NCBI GenBank assembly: GCA_017443515.1
Contig: JAFRXM010000003.1
Coordinates: forward strand, 1 to 64,000
From: Bacillota bacterium
GTDB lineage: Bacteria; Bacillota; Clostridia; Peptostreptococcales; Anaerovoracaceae
Reading direction: 5' to 3'
Length of the DNA: 64,000 bases
Shown here in pieces: positions 28,075-37,204 of this stretch (within the stretch, counting starts at the first letter, position 1; the number at the start of each line of letters is the position of its first letter). The notes beneath the pieces are model-generated. The model saw nothing but the letters and a program-made list of their open reading frames with translations. It made no database searches and had not been told where the DNA came from. The translations under genes were made by a program, and so were the position numbers.

Positions 28075-28114
28075 GTTCAGTTAAGACTATTCAGTTCTGC
28101 TGCGTGATCTGCTG

Positions 28115-28492
28115 TCAGTACACGTGGAAAAGTTCTATCTCTTCCCCGAGCGGACCGTAGCAGAAGGCCTTCCTGATAGGTATATCCGGGTTGGCGGGGA
28201 TCACGAAATCGACAGGCTCTTCGAAGACCTCGTAGCCTGCGGCCTTTACTCTTGCCGCGGCGTCGTCGACGTCGTCGGTCTCGAGCGCGAAGTGCGATAT
28301 CACCCCGAGGCGGTACTCTCCGCCCGGCCGGTTGAACACTTCGATAAGTCCGCTGCCGCTGTCGATCAGCGCCCCGACTTCCCATTCACGGTATAAACGC
28401 ATCCCCAGAACGCGTGTGTAAAAGGCCTTGACTTTCTCCAGCTCTTCTTTTGACCTGCATTTCATGGAAATGTGGTGAATACCTGTGATCAT
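28115..28492 (-). CDS. VOC (glyoxalase-fold) family protein
   Basis: A 125-residue single vicinal-oxygen-chelate domain pair. The first module starts ITGIHHISMKCRSKEE with a metal-type His, and later HFALETDDVDDAAARVKAAG and LGEEIELFHVY complete the fold. Family members include methylmalonyl-CoA epimerase, glyoxalase I and isomerases. It begins 18 bases after the GntP permease gene with GGAGG upstream, so it is probably the last gene of the four-carbon sugar-acid operon, where an epimerase or aldehyde-detoxifying role would fit. No specific activity can be assigned. Confidence 0.87.
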   Translation of the reverse strand: MITGIHHISMKCRSKEELEKVKAFYTRVLGMRLYREWEVGALIDSGSGLIEVFNRPGGEYRLGVISHFALETDDVDDAAARVKAAGYEVFEEPVDFVIPANPDIPIRKAFCYGPLGEEIELFHVY

Positions 28493-28510
28493 ACCCTGAC
28501 CTCCTTCAAG

Positions 28511-29920
28511 CTACATGAAGATACTCAGTATGATTACTTCTATTACACCGACAGCCCATGCTATCGTCGAAGTCACGGACCAGATGGTCAGCTGCTCCTT
28601 TGCTTCGGAAACGCCCAGAGTCCTGTTGACTACCCAGAAATAGCTGTCGTTGAAGTAACCGAAGAACAGGGAACCTACGCAGCATGCGATGGCGCCGAGC
28701 AGCGGGCTGGCTCCGCCTGCGATAAGGATAGGAGCGGAGATGCTGGCTGCGGTGGTCATAGCTACGGTACCGGAACCCTGAACGAATCTCATCGCTGTGG
28801 AGATGATGAGCGGCAGAATGATGAGAGGAATAGCGGTCTTGGAAAGTCCGTTGGCCATGTAGGCGCCGAGTCCGGAATCGGTGATGATCCTTCCCAGAGC
28901 TCCGCCGCCGCCGGTGACCAGCATGATGATACCAGCAGAAGCCATGCCCTTTTCCATCTCAGTAAGGATAGTATGTCTGTCGAATTTTCTTCCAAGTGTG
29001 AAGATAGCCACTAAAAGACCGAGACCTACGGCGACGATCGGCTGTCCGAGGAAAATGAGAACGCCCCAGAAGCCTGTCTTAAGTCCGACCGCGGAGAAGA
29101 TCGTGTTGATGAGGATCAGAATGATCGGCAGGATCAGCGGCAGGAAGGATTCGAATGCACCGGGGATTCCTTCCATATCCATGTGGAAAGCTGCCTCGTA
29201 ATCCGGAGCCTGATACTCAGCGGCTACGATGTTGCCCTCTTCGTCGGGGATCCTGTAGAACTTCTTGGAGAGGAACCTTCTTGCGTAGATGATGCAGGCG
29301 ATGGCCATCGGGATAGAAAGAACTATCGTGATGAGCAGGAACTTGCCTACGTCCACGCCGAATATTCCGCAGACGCCAAGAGGACCGGGTGTGGGCGGTA
29401 CGAGTGAGTGAGTGATAACGAGTCCTGCGGCCAGAGCTACGCCAAGGCCGATGACGGACTTCTTTGTGGTCCTGGAAAGAGCCTTAGCAATCGGGGAAAG
29501 GACTACGAAGCCCGAGTCGCAGAAGATGGGGATGGATACCAGGAATCCGGTGATGGCGAGCGCTTCTTCCTCTCTGCCTTTTCCGAACAGCTTCAGGAAG
29601 GTGTACGCCATGCGTTTGGCGGCGCCTGAGATCTCGAAGATCTGGCCCATCATTACGCCGAAGCCGATGATGATACCGATGCTTCCGAGGGTGCCTCCGA
29701 ATCCACCCGTGATCGAGTTAACGATACTTACAGTTGCTTTCGCCCCGGCCGCGTTCGTCACCTCGGTAGCGGCAAGCGGCATACCTCCTATGAGACCCAC
29801 GATAACAGTGGTCAGGATGAGTGCCAGGAATGCCTGCACCTTGGTCTTAAGGACGAGCACGATCAGGATCACAATGCCGATAAGAAGTCCTATCAACATC
29901 CTTGTTCCGTCGATTACCAT
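28511..29920 (-). CDS. GntP-family sugar-acid:proton symporter
   Basis: A 469-residue permease with about 12 membrane segments. Conserved GntP stretches are GFGGTLGSIGIIIGFGVMMG, SIPIFCDSGFVVLSPIAKAL and HSLVPPTPGPLGV. The family imports gluconate, glycerate, tetronates and related sugar acids. The ATG at 29920 has AAGGAGG 6 bases upstream, so the 8-codon upstream extension is rejected. It lies 56 bases after the pdxA2-like gene in the same operon, which points to a four-carbon sugar acid such as threonate or erythronate. Confidence 0.93.
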   Translation of the reverse strand: MVIDGTRMLIGLLIGIVILIVLVLKTKVQAFLALILTTVIVGLIGGMPLAATEVTNAAGAKATVSIVNSITGGFGGTLGSIGIIIGFGVMMGQIFEISGAAKRMAYTFLKLFGKGREEEALAITGFLVSIPIFCDSGFVVLSPIAKALSRTTKKSVIGLGVALAAGLVITHSLVPPTPGPLGVCGIFGVDVGKFLLITIVLSIPMAIACIIYARRFLSKKFYRIPDEEGNIVAAEYQAPDYEAAFHMDMEGIPGAFESFLPLILPIILILINTIFSAVGLKTGFWGVLIFLGQPIVAVGLGLLVAIFTLGRKFDRHTILTEMEKGMASAGIIMLVTGGGGALGRIITDSGLGAYMANGLSKTAIPLIILPLIISTAMRFVQGSGTVAMTTAASISAPILIAGGASPLLGAIACCVGSLFFGYFNDSYFWVVNRTLGVSEAKEQLTIWSVTSTIAWAVGVIEVIILSIFM

Positions 29921-29976
29921 AATTGCCTCCTTAAACAATTGCAAATGATAATGGAATAAATACTTATATGCGAACG

Positions 29977-30975
29977 CTATCTCACAAAGTACGGTGCGTA
30001 CTTGGCGGCCAGCCTTATCGCCTCTTTCATGCTGACTGCACCGGCGATGCCTTTTCCTGCGATGTCGAAGGCTGTTCCGTGGTCGACGGAGGTCCTGAGT
30101 ATGGGCATTCCGTTGGTGATGGAAATGGTGCGGTCAAAATCGAGAGTCTTTGTTGCTATGTGGCCCTGGTCGTGATACAGGGACAGTACTGAGTTGTATT
30201 TTCCGAGCGCTGCCTGGTGGAAGACGGAGTCCGCGGGCACGGGGCCAGCTACGTTGTAGCCCATCTTCTTGAGCTCTTCTACTGCCGGAGCGATCTCGTT
30301 GACTTCTTCCCAGCCGAAGAGTCCATGCTCGCCGGAGTGCGGGTTAAGGCCTGCTACAGCCATGGTGCCTTCTGTTACGCCGAGCTTTTTAAGAGCTTCC
30401 GTGCAGCGCACTACGTAGTCGATGATGCGCTCTTTTTTGATCTGGTCGAGCATGTCGCGAAGCGACAGGTGCCTTGTGAGGAAGAATACCCTAAGGCCGT
30501 TGGTCTCGAACATGGTGAGCGGATCTTCCGTGCCGGTAAGGCCGCCGAAGATCTCGGTGTGACCTATGTAGTTGATCTCGGCCGCGTGCAGCGACTCCTT
30601 GTTGATGGGCGTGGTGGCTACCGCGTCAGCCTTGCCCTCCAGGGTCAGCTCTATGCTCTTCTTGATGTACTCAAAAGCAGCCTTGCCGCACATGGCGCTC
30701 ACCTTGCCGAACTCGAACTTGTCCATGTCGATGTTCTTAAGGTCGATGAGGTTGAGCACGCCTTCGCCGTAGTCTCCGTCCGCCGGGTCTTCGACCACGT
30801 TGACCTTCAGGTCCTCGCCGGTGATCCTGACCGCGTTCTCCATGATCTGGCGCTCGCCTATAACTATGCAGTTGGCCTCAGCGAAGAGCTCCTTATCGGC
30901 TATGGATTTTGCGACTATCTCCGGACCGATGCCTGCGGGATCTCCGAGTGTTACAGCTATGAGAGGTTTTGACAT
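29977..30975 (-). CDS. pdxA2: PdxA2-type four-carbon acid sugar 4-phosphate dehydrogenase
   Basis: A 332-residue member of the PdxA family, which oxidises a 4-phospho-3-hydroxy acid and releases CO2 after beta-keto acid formation. It starts [20 protein letters not shown], the family N-terminus. Metal-ligand His residues lie in [10 protein letters not shown] and near LYHDQGHI. Placement beside two DUF1537 kinases and a GntP permease identifies it as the tetronate-catabolic version (giving dihydroxyacetone phosphate) rather than the pyridoxine-biosynthesis enzyme. AAGGAAA precedes the ATG. Confidence 0.9.
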   Translation of the reverse strand: MSKPLIAVTLGDPAGIGPEIVAKSIADKELFAEANCIVIGERQIMENAVRITGEDLKVNVVEDPADGDYGEGVLNLIDLKNIDMDKFEFGKVSAMCGKAAFEYIKKSIELTLEGKADAVATTPINKESLHAAEINYIGHTEIFGGLTGTEDPLTMFETNGLRVFFLTRHLSLRDMLDQIKKERIIDYVVRCTEALKKLGVTEGTMAVAGLNPHSGEHGLFGWEEVNEIAPAVEELKKMGYNVAGPVPADSVFHQAALGKYNSVLSLYHDQGHIATKTLDFDRTISITNGMPILRTSVDHGTAFDIAGKGIAGAVSMKEAIRLAAKYAPYFVR

Positions 30976-31005
30976 TTTGTTTCCTTTCTGCCTTTGCGGG
31001 GCATT

Positions 31006-32310
31006 TTATATGTACAGTTTTTCCTTAAGATATGTTATGCACTGGTTGATAGCCGTGCTGTCACCCTGGCTTCCGCCTTTGGTTATGATGTGCACGCCGT
31101 CGAAGGAGCCTTCCAGGAAGGTACCGTAAGCGGCAAGCGGAAGGACTTCGTCTAAAAGGCGCAGGCCGGCTGTTCCGAAGCGCTCGCACACCGCAACGGT
31201 TATGTCGCCGCCGCTGGTGTACATGGCCCTGAATGTGGGCTCCGCGGAAAAGATACGCATCGCGATCTCTGCGAACGCCCTGTTGATGATCTCGGAGACC
31301 TCGTTCATGCTCAGGCCCATCTTTTCCATGTAGGGCTTGAAATCTATTCGGTTGTCGGGATAGATCCCATCGCCGGTTACTGTTGAGATCTGGTTTTTGC
31401 CGCAGTTTTCAAGAACTTCTGCGGTGACCCTTGCGATCTCAGCCTCTCGCGCCTCATCGCTTTCCAAAAGCTTTCTGGTCTCAACGAAGACGTTGTAGGT
31501 GCGCTGCGAGAGCCACAGGTGCTCCATCTGGACCTTGGCGTTGGGGTGCACGGTGCCGACCACCGCGAGTATCTTGCTCTTTTCCTTCCTGGCGGAGGGT
31601 GTTATGAGCTTTCTTGCAAGGGTGGAAGTGAGCACGCCCGGGTCCACGGCTATTATATCGAGCTTGCTGGTGATGCAGGCGTCCGCGATGAGGTCAAGGT
31701 CTTCTTGCGTCACGCAGTCGAAGACTATGGTGCGGTTTCCTGCCGCCGCCAGCTCTTTGATGCGGTCCGCCAGGTAGTGCTTTCCGTGCATGAGCTCGTT
31801 CATCTGGATGGAGCCCACGCCGTACTTGCTCTGCGCTCTGAACAGCGCCGCTACATCCGAGGTCTTGACCGGGGTCTTGGGGTCTATGGCTATGCTGGTC
31901 TTGTGCAGGGGTATGCCTTCTACCAGCATGTAGCCTCCGCAGACCACGCGCCTTGTGGCGGGAAAGCACGGAGCCGTGATAGCCACGTAGTTTTCGCCCA
32001 GAAAATCCAGCATGGCGTCGGTCTCGCTGCCAAGGTTGCCGCGAAGCGTGCTGTCTATGCGGTGCGCCCAGACCTTTACGTCGCCTCCGGCGAGTTTTTC
32101 GCAGGCCTCGTAGACTCTGCTGTACGCAAGTTCCGCCGACAGCCCCCTGGAATCCGTAGGATAGATGACGCAGTCGCAGGCCGCGAGCATGCCGGGATCC
32201 ACCGCCGCCAGGTTCAGCACGGTGTTGGCATGGTAATTCATTTTTCGCAGGAGGACCCCCGTAGCGTTTCCGCCGGTGAGGTCGTCCGCGACGACTACAC
32301 ACTGAGACAT
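31006..32310 (-). CDS. Four-carbon acid sugar kinase (DUF1537 family), copy 1
   Basis: A 434-residue ATP-dependent kinase of the OtnK/DtnK/LtnK type. The N-terminal substrate domain begins VVVADDLTGGNATGVLLRK and includes AHRIDSTLRGNLGSE. The C-terminal nucleotide domain carries the segment AMYTSGGDITVAV, typical of the ATP site. The product would be a tetronate 4-phosphate for the adjacent PdxA2. It lies 9 bases after the second DUF1537 gene, from which it is clearly diverged. Confidence 0.92.
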   Translation of the reverse strand: MSQCVVVADDLTGGNATGVLLRKMNYHANTVLNLAAVDPGMLAACDCVIYPTDSRGLSAELAYSRVYEACEKLAGGDVKVWAHRIDSTLRGNLGSETDAMLDFLGENYVAITAPCFPATRRVVCGGYMLVEGIPLHKTSIAIDPKTPVKTSDVAALFRAQSKYGVGSIQMNELMHGKHYLADRIKELAAAGNRTIVFDCVTQEDLDLIADACITSKLDIIAVDPGVLTSTLARKLITPSARKEKSKILAVVGTVHPNAKVQMEHLWLSQRTYNVFVETRKLLESDEAREAEIARVTAEVLENCGKNQISTVTGDGIYPDNRIDFKPYMEKMGLSMNEVSEIINRAFAEIAMRIFSAEPTFRAMYTSGGDITVAVCERFGTAGLRLLDEVLPLAAYGTFLEGSFDGVHIITKGGSQGDSTAINQCITYLKEKLYI

Positions 32311-32319
32311 TTTATGACC

Positions 32320-33744
32320 TCACTTTGCCAGGAGTATCTCCACAGCCTCCCTGAGGGTCTCCACGTCGCCGACGTTGCCCGGGAAGATGACGTAGGGGAT
32401 GCCGGGGAATCTGCTGTTTTCACCGGTCTGCCATACGGGGATGCCTGGACGTATCTGCCCAAGGACGTTGGCCCTGGTGACCTTAAGAGCCTTGGTGCCT
32501 ACGTCGCTGGAGGTGATGCCGCCTTTTGCTATTACAAAGCTCGGCGTTACGGAGAGCCTTCCTACCAGGGACTGAACGGCGTCGGAGATCCTTACGGAGA
32601 GCCTCAGCTCGTCCTCCTTGTTGCCGGTGTCGGCGGTGATGAGCGCCCTTGTTGTGTAGCAGCAGACCGTGCGGCCTGAAGCTATGCACTTGTTTTCGAG
32701 CGCCAGGCACCTTTCGACTTCAGCTGCGAAGGCCTTCTCGTCCTTAACGAGGGTTGCGTCGAGCTCTATGAATTCGACCTCCTTAAGGCCTTTTAGGCAC
32801 TCAAGCTGCTTTGTAGTCTTGTCCGTATGAGAGCCTACCACTATGACTCCGCCGTTGGAAGTCTCGGTGGTGACCATCTCTTTTCTTGTGAGGAGCGGCT
32901 GGTCCGTTACGCCGCCCATGACCTTGACTATGGCTGCGGCTGTACGGAACATGAAGACCTTGCCCGCGCGCATCGCCCTGTAGAGCGCCACGCAGAACAC
33001 CTTTACGTCCGCGTAATCCACAGCGTTTACTATGATCTTGTTGAAGTCCTTTACCGCCATAAGCTGGGCCTGGATCTTGTCGTAGTCCATGTTGTGGATG
33101 TCCTTAAGCGAGATGCAGGTGACGCTTTCGGCCTTGAACTCACCTCCGGTCTTTTCCTCTATGTAGCCCGGCATGGTGGCCGCGGTATAACCGAAGGTCC
33201 TGTCTTTTGCGAACTCGGTCTCGTTGGCCGGGACGAGCTCGTCGCCGTACTTGACGTAGTGGACGTTGTCTATGGTGAAGCGTCCGCCTTCTTTAAAGAA
33301 GGGGCAGAGCACCTCGCCGTCTATCTTCTTGCCGGTGTTCTTCTCGTAAGCTTCGCCCAGGAGTTTGGTCTCCAGCGGGTAGTGACCGCGAAGCGTGCTG
33401 TCGCTGCGGCTGATGAAGATGTACTCGCGGCCGGTCTCTTTGGCTACTTCGTCTACGACTGCGGCTATCTCCTTGTGGGCCTTTGTCGTCTCCTCGGCGG
33501 TAAAGCCTCTGGAGTTGGTGAGCACGTAGAACAGATCGTTCTTCTCGTTAAAGCCCTGCAGGATGCTCTCCTTGTTCCAGTCCGTGTAGACGGTTATGTC
33601 GTGGACGGTCTGGACTCCGGTCGGGTCGTCGTCCAGAACGACTATCTTCTTGTTGTTGAGCTTTATCTCTTCCGCAAGAAGCGCGTCCACCGCCGCTACG
33701 TCTATGGGTTTGAAGCTTTCCAGCACTTTTGCACTGATCGCCAT
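32320..33744 (-). CDS. Four-carbon acid sugar kinase (DUF1537 family), copy 2
   Basis: A 474-residue kinase of the same superfamily. It has DDDPTGVQTVHDITVYTDW in the N-terminal substrate domain, FISRSDSTLRGHYPLE in the centre, and a C-terminal ATP domain with FVIAKGGITSSDVGTKAL. The typical SRSDSTLRGH motif is better conserved here than in copy 1, so this is the more canonical kinase. Two tandem kinases may serve different isomers (D-threonate, L-threonate or D-erythronate). It starts one base after the stop of the GarR-like gene. Confidence 0.92.
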   Translation of the reverse strand: MAISAKVLESFKPIDVAAVDALLAEEIKLNNKKIVVLDDDPTGVQTVHDITVYTDWNKESILQGFNEKNDLFYVLTNSRGFTAEETTKAHKEIAAVVDEVAKETGREYIFISRSDSTLRGHYPLETKLLGEAYEKNTGKKIDGEVLCPFFKEGGRFTIDNVHYVKYGDELVPANETEFAKDRTFGYTAATMPGYIEEKTGGEFKAESVTCISLKDIHNMDYDKIQAQLMAVKDFNKIIVNAVDYADVKVFCVALYRAMRAGKVFMFRTAAAIVKVMGGVTDQPLLTRKEMVTTETSNGGVIVVGSHTDKTTKQLECLKGLKEVEFIELDATLVKDEKAFAAEVERCLALENKCIASGRTVCCYTTRALITADTGNKEDELRLSVRISDAVQSLVGRLSVTPSFVIAKGGITSSDVGTKALKVTRANVLGQIRPGIPVWQTGENSRFPGIPYVIFPGNVGDVETLREAVEILLAK

Positions 33745-33745
33745 A

Positions 33746-34636
33746 TCACTTCTCCTTCTTTTCTACCTTAATATCCGCAAGAGCCTCGAAATACTGCACT
33801 ATTCCGGCGTGGTCGTCGCCAAGGTGGCCGTGCACTTTAAGGGTCTGCATTATCTCGTAGAGCTGCGCGGTGTACGGGATAGGCGCGTCGATCGCGTGGG
33901 CTGTCTTAACGACGTTGGTGATATCCTTGTGGTTCACCTTGATGGTGCCGCCGGGCACGAAGTTGCGGTTGTACATCATCGGCGCCTTTGCGTCAAGGAC
34001 AGCAGAGCCGGCAAGGCCGCTTCTTATCGCCTTGTAGACCTTCTCGGGATCCGCTCCGGCCTTGGCCGCAAACACCAGTGCCTCGGAAACTATCGCGATG
34101 TTGTTGTTTACGATTATCTGGTTTGCGAGCTTGGTGACGCTACCACTACCGCAGCCTCCGGTAAGGAGTATGGACGCCGCGTAGGGCTCCATGTACGGCT
34201 TTGCCTTTTCGAACACGTCCTCGTCGCCACCCACCATGATGGCGAGCTTTCCGGCTATAGCTCCGGGCTCTCCGCCGGAAACAGGAGCATCCAGGAACTC
34301 AGCGCCGACCTTCTTTAGCTCGTCGTAGCAGAATCTGGACTCACCGGGAGTTACCGAACTGTGGTCTATAACGATGGTTCCGGGCTTTACGAATTTTGCG
34401 ACTCCGCCTTCTCCGAAGAGGACGTCCTGAACTATGCCCGCGGTGGGAAGTATGGTCATGATGACACCGCACTCTTTGCCAATCTCCTCGTAGGTAGCGC
34501 TCTTCGCGCCGTCAGCTACGAGCTCGGCCAGAGGCACAGGGTTGAGGTCCGAAACCAGCACATCCAGACCTGCTTTTACGAGATGTTTTGCCATCGGGCG
34601 GCCCATAAGACCAAGCCCTATAAATCCGACTTTCAT
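33746..34636 (-). CDS. Beta-hydroxyacid dehydrogenase (GarR/LtnD-like)
   Basis: A 296-residue NAD(P)-dependent enzyme. The Rossmann motif is GFIGLGLMGRPM (residues 4-15), the substrate motif is DAPVSGGEPGAIAGKL, and the catalytic Lys lies in the segment GCGSGSVTKLANQIIVNN. Length and motifs fit tartronate semialdehyde reductase and L-threonate dehydrogenase. In this operon oxidation of a four-carbon sugar acid at C2 is the likely role. AAAGGAG precedes the ATG, and it is the first gene of the operon. No clear promoter was found in the 72-base spacer. Confidence 0.92.
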   Translation of the reverse strand: MKVGFIGLGLMGRPMAKHLVKAGLDVLVSDLNPVPLAELVADGAKSATYEEIGKECGVIMTILPTAGIVQDVLFGEGGVAKFVKPGTIVIDHSSVTPGESRFCYDELKKVGAEFLDAPVSGGEPGAIAGKLAIMVGGDEDVFEKAKPYMEPYAASILLTGGCGSGSVTKLANQIIVNNNIAIVSEALVFAAKAGADPEKVYKAIRSGLAGSAVLDAKAPMMYNRNFVPGGTIKVNHKDITNVVKTAHAIDAPIPYTAQLYEIMQTLKVHGHLGDDHAGIVQYFEALADIKVEKKEK

Positions 34637-34708
34637 AATATATGCTCCTTTCGATCAACTGAACTGTATGAAAAACATAATTGATAACGGTTTGATGGAA
34701 AAGCCGCG

Positions 34709-35218
34709 CTATTCTGCCCGGCTTGCGAAATAGTCCCGGACCAGCGCGTACAGCAAGTCGAAAGCCTCCTGGCGCCCGTCGCCTTTTTGCACCTGGGCAA
34801 TCTTGTTGCGCGTCCCGTCCGCTTCTGTAAGAAACAGTGCTTTCTGCACGCCTTCGGGCCCTATGCCGACCTCGAATTTCGCCATGTCCTTAAGGGCGCA
34901 GACCTTGAAAAACGGCCTGTAAACGACGGCAAGTTCCGGAGTAACAGCGACGTCCAGGTCGTCGAACACCGCAGTACCTTCCGCCGCAAGCTGCGAAGAA
35001 AGGCCTTCCTCGCCGCCGGCTTTTTCGAGCTGTGCCTTTATGTCCCTGGAACGGCTCATGAGCCCTGCGCCTAGAACAGCTCCTGCAACAACAAAAAGCC
35101 CCCCGACCCACTGCTTTGCAAGCAGCAGAATAACACCCGCTGCCAGAAGCACCACTGTGATGGTAAGGCTTGTTTTGGTTTTGCTTTTCTGTTCCGAGAG
35201 GATCTGATCAGAGGTCAA
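34709..35218 (-). CDS. Hypothetical membrane-anchored protein (TTG start)
   Basis: A 169-residue protein with two adjacent membrane helices (about residues 17-35 and 38-55) and a soluble C-terminal domain of about 110 residues. No family is recognised. The start is a TTG at 35216-35218 with AAAGGAGG at ideal spacing (CCGTA between), while no ATG lies nearby. It is followed by the tetronate operon after 72 bases but is probably a separate unit. Confidence 0.75.
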   Translation of the reverse strand: MTSDQILSEQKSKTKTSLTITVVLLAAGVILLLAKQWVGGLFVVAGAVLGAGLMSRSRDIKAQLEKAGGEEGLSSQLAAEGTAVFDDLDVAVTPELAVVYRPFFKVCALKDMAKFEVGIGPEGVQKALFLTEADGTRNKIAQVQKGDGRQEAFDLLYALVRDYFASRAE

Positions 35219-35335
35219 TACGGCCTCCTTTCCGGGGTCGCGGCAGGCGCGCCGCCCTTTGTTGGATCATTCGTTTCTTCTCCAATATTAATATTATATA
35301 TGATACGGAAGGTGAAAAGCAAGGAAATATGATAC

Positions 35336-35980
35336 TTATTCTATGAAACAAAACATATTGTTTAGCCTGTTTCGGATGATCTCCTTATCCGCTTCAGACT
35401 GGGCTGCGGAGATCTCTTCCCTGAGTTGATAAATACGATCTATAATTTTAGACTCATCACCATATCCGCCAGTGATAATGGTCTTGTCTTCGGCGATCCT
35501 TACTTCTTTTGCCTGGCCGCATATTGATAATGTTGCATTCTGCAGTTCGAGCTCTGAGTCTGAAGAGAACACGTATCCTCCGGTAAGAATACCGATATCT
35601 TCAAGTATGTCTTTTCGTTTTTCTCCAAGCTCGTGAGTCTCTATTGCAGCACATGCCAGTACCCCCTTAAGTTTATTAACAATAAGGGTCACATTGACTT
35701 CTCCCTCTAACTTGTCCACAATTATCAACACCTGTCTTTTGTTTTTCACGACTTCTTCAAGCAAAGGAAGAATTGTTCTTATATCTGAAATAACCTCATT
35801 CGCGATCAGAATAACAGGTCTGTCCAGAACAGCTTCCATTGTGTCGTTATCTGTAACAAAGTATGCTGTAGTAAACCCTGCGTCTATTTCTGAAACATAA
35901 GTGTGGAATCTCGTTCCGCAAACACGGCAAAATACTGTTTCATCTTCACAAGGTGTTCCACATTCCCGACAAAACTTCAT
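35336..35980 (-). CDS. Zinc ribbon fused to a GroEL apical-domain-like region
   Basis: A 214-residue protein. Residues 1-22 form a zinc ribbon with Cys4, Cys7, Cys18 and Cys21. From about residue 31 the sequence tracks the GroEL apical domain and part of the intermediate domain: DAGFTTAYF for GroEL DRGYLSPYF, then ILPLLEEVVKN, LIIVDKLEGE, DILEDIGILTGG and an ending like the GroEL DYDREKLQERLAKL region. Polypeptide-binding positions equivalent to GroEL Tyr199, Tyr203, Phe204, Leu234, Leu237, Val263 and Val264 remain aromatic or aliphatic; the Leu259 position is Asn. There is no equatorial ATPase domain. The gene is AT-rich relative to its neighbours. The ATG at 35980 has GGGGG upstream; an in-frame TTG lies 15 bases earlier. 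Function unknown. Confidence 0.82.
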   Translation of the reverse strand: MKFCRECGTPCEDETVFCRVCGTRFHTYVSEIDAGFTTAYFVTDNDTMEAVLDRPVILIANEVISDIRTILPLLEEVVKNKRQVLIIVDKLEGEVNVTLIVNKLKGVLACAAIETHELGEKRKDILEDIGILTGGYVFSSDSELELQNATLSICGQAKEVRIAEDKTIITGGYGDESKIIDRIYQLREEISAAQSEADKEIIRNRLNNMFCFIE

Positions 35981-36078
35981 AGATCCCCCAATCAAAACTG
36001 TGCCAATTGCTGCTCGTGGTCTGGATAATGTAATAATATTATATCATATTATTGTCAGCAATATCTCTCATATTAATC

Positions 36079-36107
36079 TTGCTTCGCGGCGGCTCTTGTC
36101 GTATACT
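36079..36107 (+). promoter_or_regulatory. Promoter of the 36161 membrane-protein gene
   Basis: TTGCTT (36079-36084) and TATACT (36102-36107) are separated by 17 bases, with an AT-rich leader of about 47 bases before the ATG. Confidence 0.55.
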
Positions 36108-36160
36108 CAGAATGATTTGTAAAAAACTTATCGAATTAATTTATTTATAAAGGAGAAAAC

Positions 36161-37132
36161 ATGAGCAACAAAGAGATCTTCTCGCGCACTTTCGGCTTTT
36201 CTGTGCGCAGGTTCTTCTTCAGCATCCTGTCCTTTATAGTCGCTGCGGCGATATGCGTCCTGGGCTTTATGATAGGTGAAAAGGTCCTTCAAAAAGGCCT
36301 GATAGGTCTGGTCATTGGCGCCGTCATCGGGCTCATCGTCCTTATCATACTGCTGCGCTATGTGGCGTACTCCTGCAAAGCCGCGCAGATAGCCATGATG
36401 ACCCGCGCCGTCACCACCGGAGAGCTGCCGGACGACGTCATGGCGGAAGGCAAAAGGGTCGTCAAGTCCAGGTTCAGGACCGTTGCCGTATACTTTGCGC
36501 TGACAGGCGCCATCAAAGGCATATTCAACCAGATCGGAAACGCCCTGACCAAAGCCGGACAGAAGATCGGCGGCGACACAGGCGGAAGCATCGGAAGCGC
36601 CATCTCGGCTATAATCAGCGTCATAGTCGCCTACCTTTGCGACTGCTGCCTTGGCTGGGTCTTCTACCGCGAAGACATCGGCTCCGCCCGCGCCACCTGC
36701 GAAGGCGCTGTGCTTTTCTTCAGGCACGGAAAGACTTTCGCTAAAAACATGGGAAGAGTTTTCGGACTCGGCTTGCTGTCCTTTATAGTGATCGGCGGCG
36801 TGTTTTCCGGCATATTCTACTTTATAGCCCTTCAGTTTAAAGACGCGTTCGCCCAGCTCGCCCTGTTCGTCCAGGAGATGGCTGCCGACATGGAGAGCAA
36901 GATCCCGGAATTCCTCCAGACTCCGGAAGGTCTTACGATAGCCGCTGCCATCATCTGCGGCATCATTATCTGGAGCATAATACACGGGACTTTCATCCGC
37001 CCCTTCGTTCTGACAGGCGTGCTTCGCAACTACATGACTGCCGGCATGAACGACATTCCCACCGAGGATTCCTTCAGGGTCCTGGACGGAAGATCCGCAA
37101 AGTTCCGTAAAATGCACGAACAGATCGTCTGA
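36161..37132 (+). CDS. Hypothetical polytopic membrane protein
   Basis: A 323-residue protein with about six membrane segments (around residues 18-38, 47-66, 140-165, 205-230 and 258-280, with a weaker one near 105-125). Two Gly-rich loops (AGQKIGGDTGGSIGSAIS) lie in the middle. The C-terminus is cytosolic and charged. No family is recognised. AAAGGAG precedes the ATG. The gap to the acyl-CoA synthetase gene is 72 bases on the same strand, so the two may share a transcript and a link to membrane lipid handling is possible but unproven. Confidence 0.78.
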   Translation: MSNKEIFSRTFGFSVRRFFFSILSFIVAAAICVLGFMIGEKVLQKGLIGLVIGAVIGLIVLIILLRYVAYSCKAAQIAMMTRAVTTGELPDDVMAEGKRVVKSRFRTVAVYFALTGAIKGIFNQIGNALTKAGQKIGGDTGGSIGSAISAIISVIVAYLCDCCLGWVFYREDIGSARATCEGAVLFFRHGKTFAKNMGRVFGLGLLSFIVIGGVFSGIFYFIALQFKDAFAQLALFVQEMAADMESKIPEFLQTPEGLTIAAAIICGIIIWSIIHGTFIRPFVLTGVLRNYMTAGMNDIPTEDSFRVLDGRSAKFRKMHEQIV

Positions 37133-37204
37133 AACGATCATTTTTGACAAACCGACAGTTTGAGTGTAAACTTCATTCCGAGAACAGTTGAAAGGAGTCC
37201 CCGA

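Noticed and set aside
29977..30975. Annotation of the PdxA-family gene as pyridoxine biosynthesis pdxA.
   Set aside because: Its operon partners are DUF1537 kinases and a GntP permease, and no other pyridoxine genes are present.
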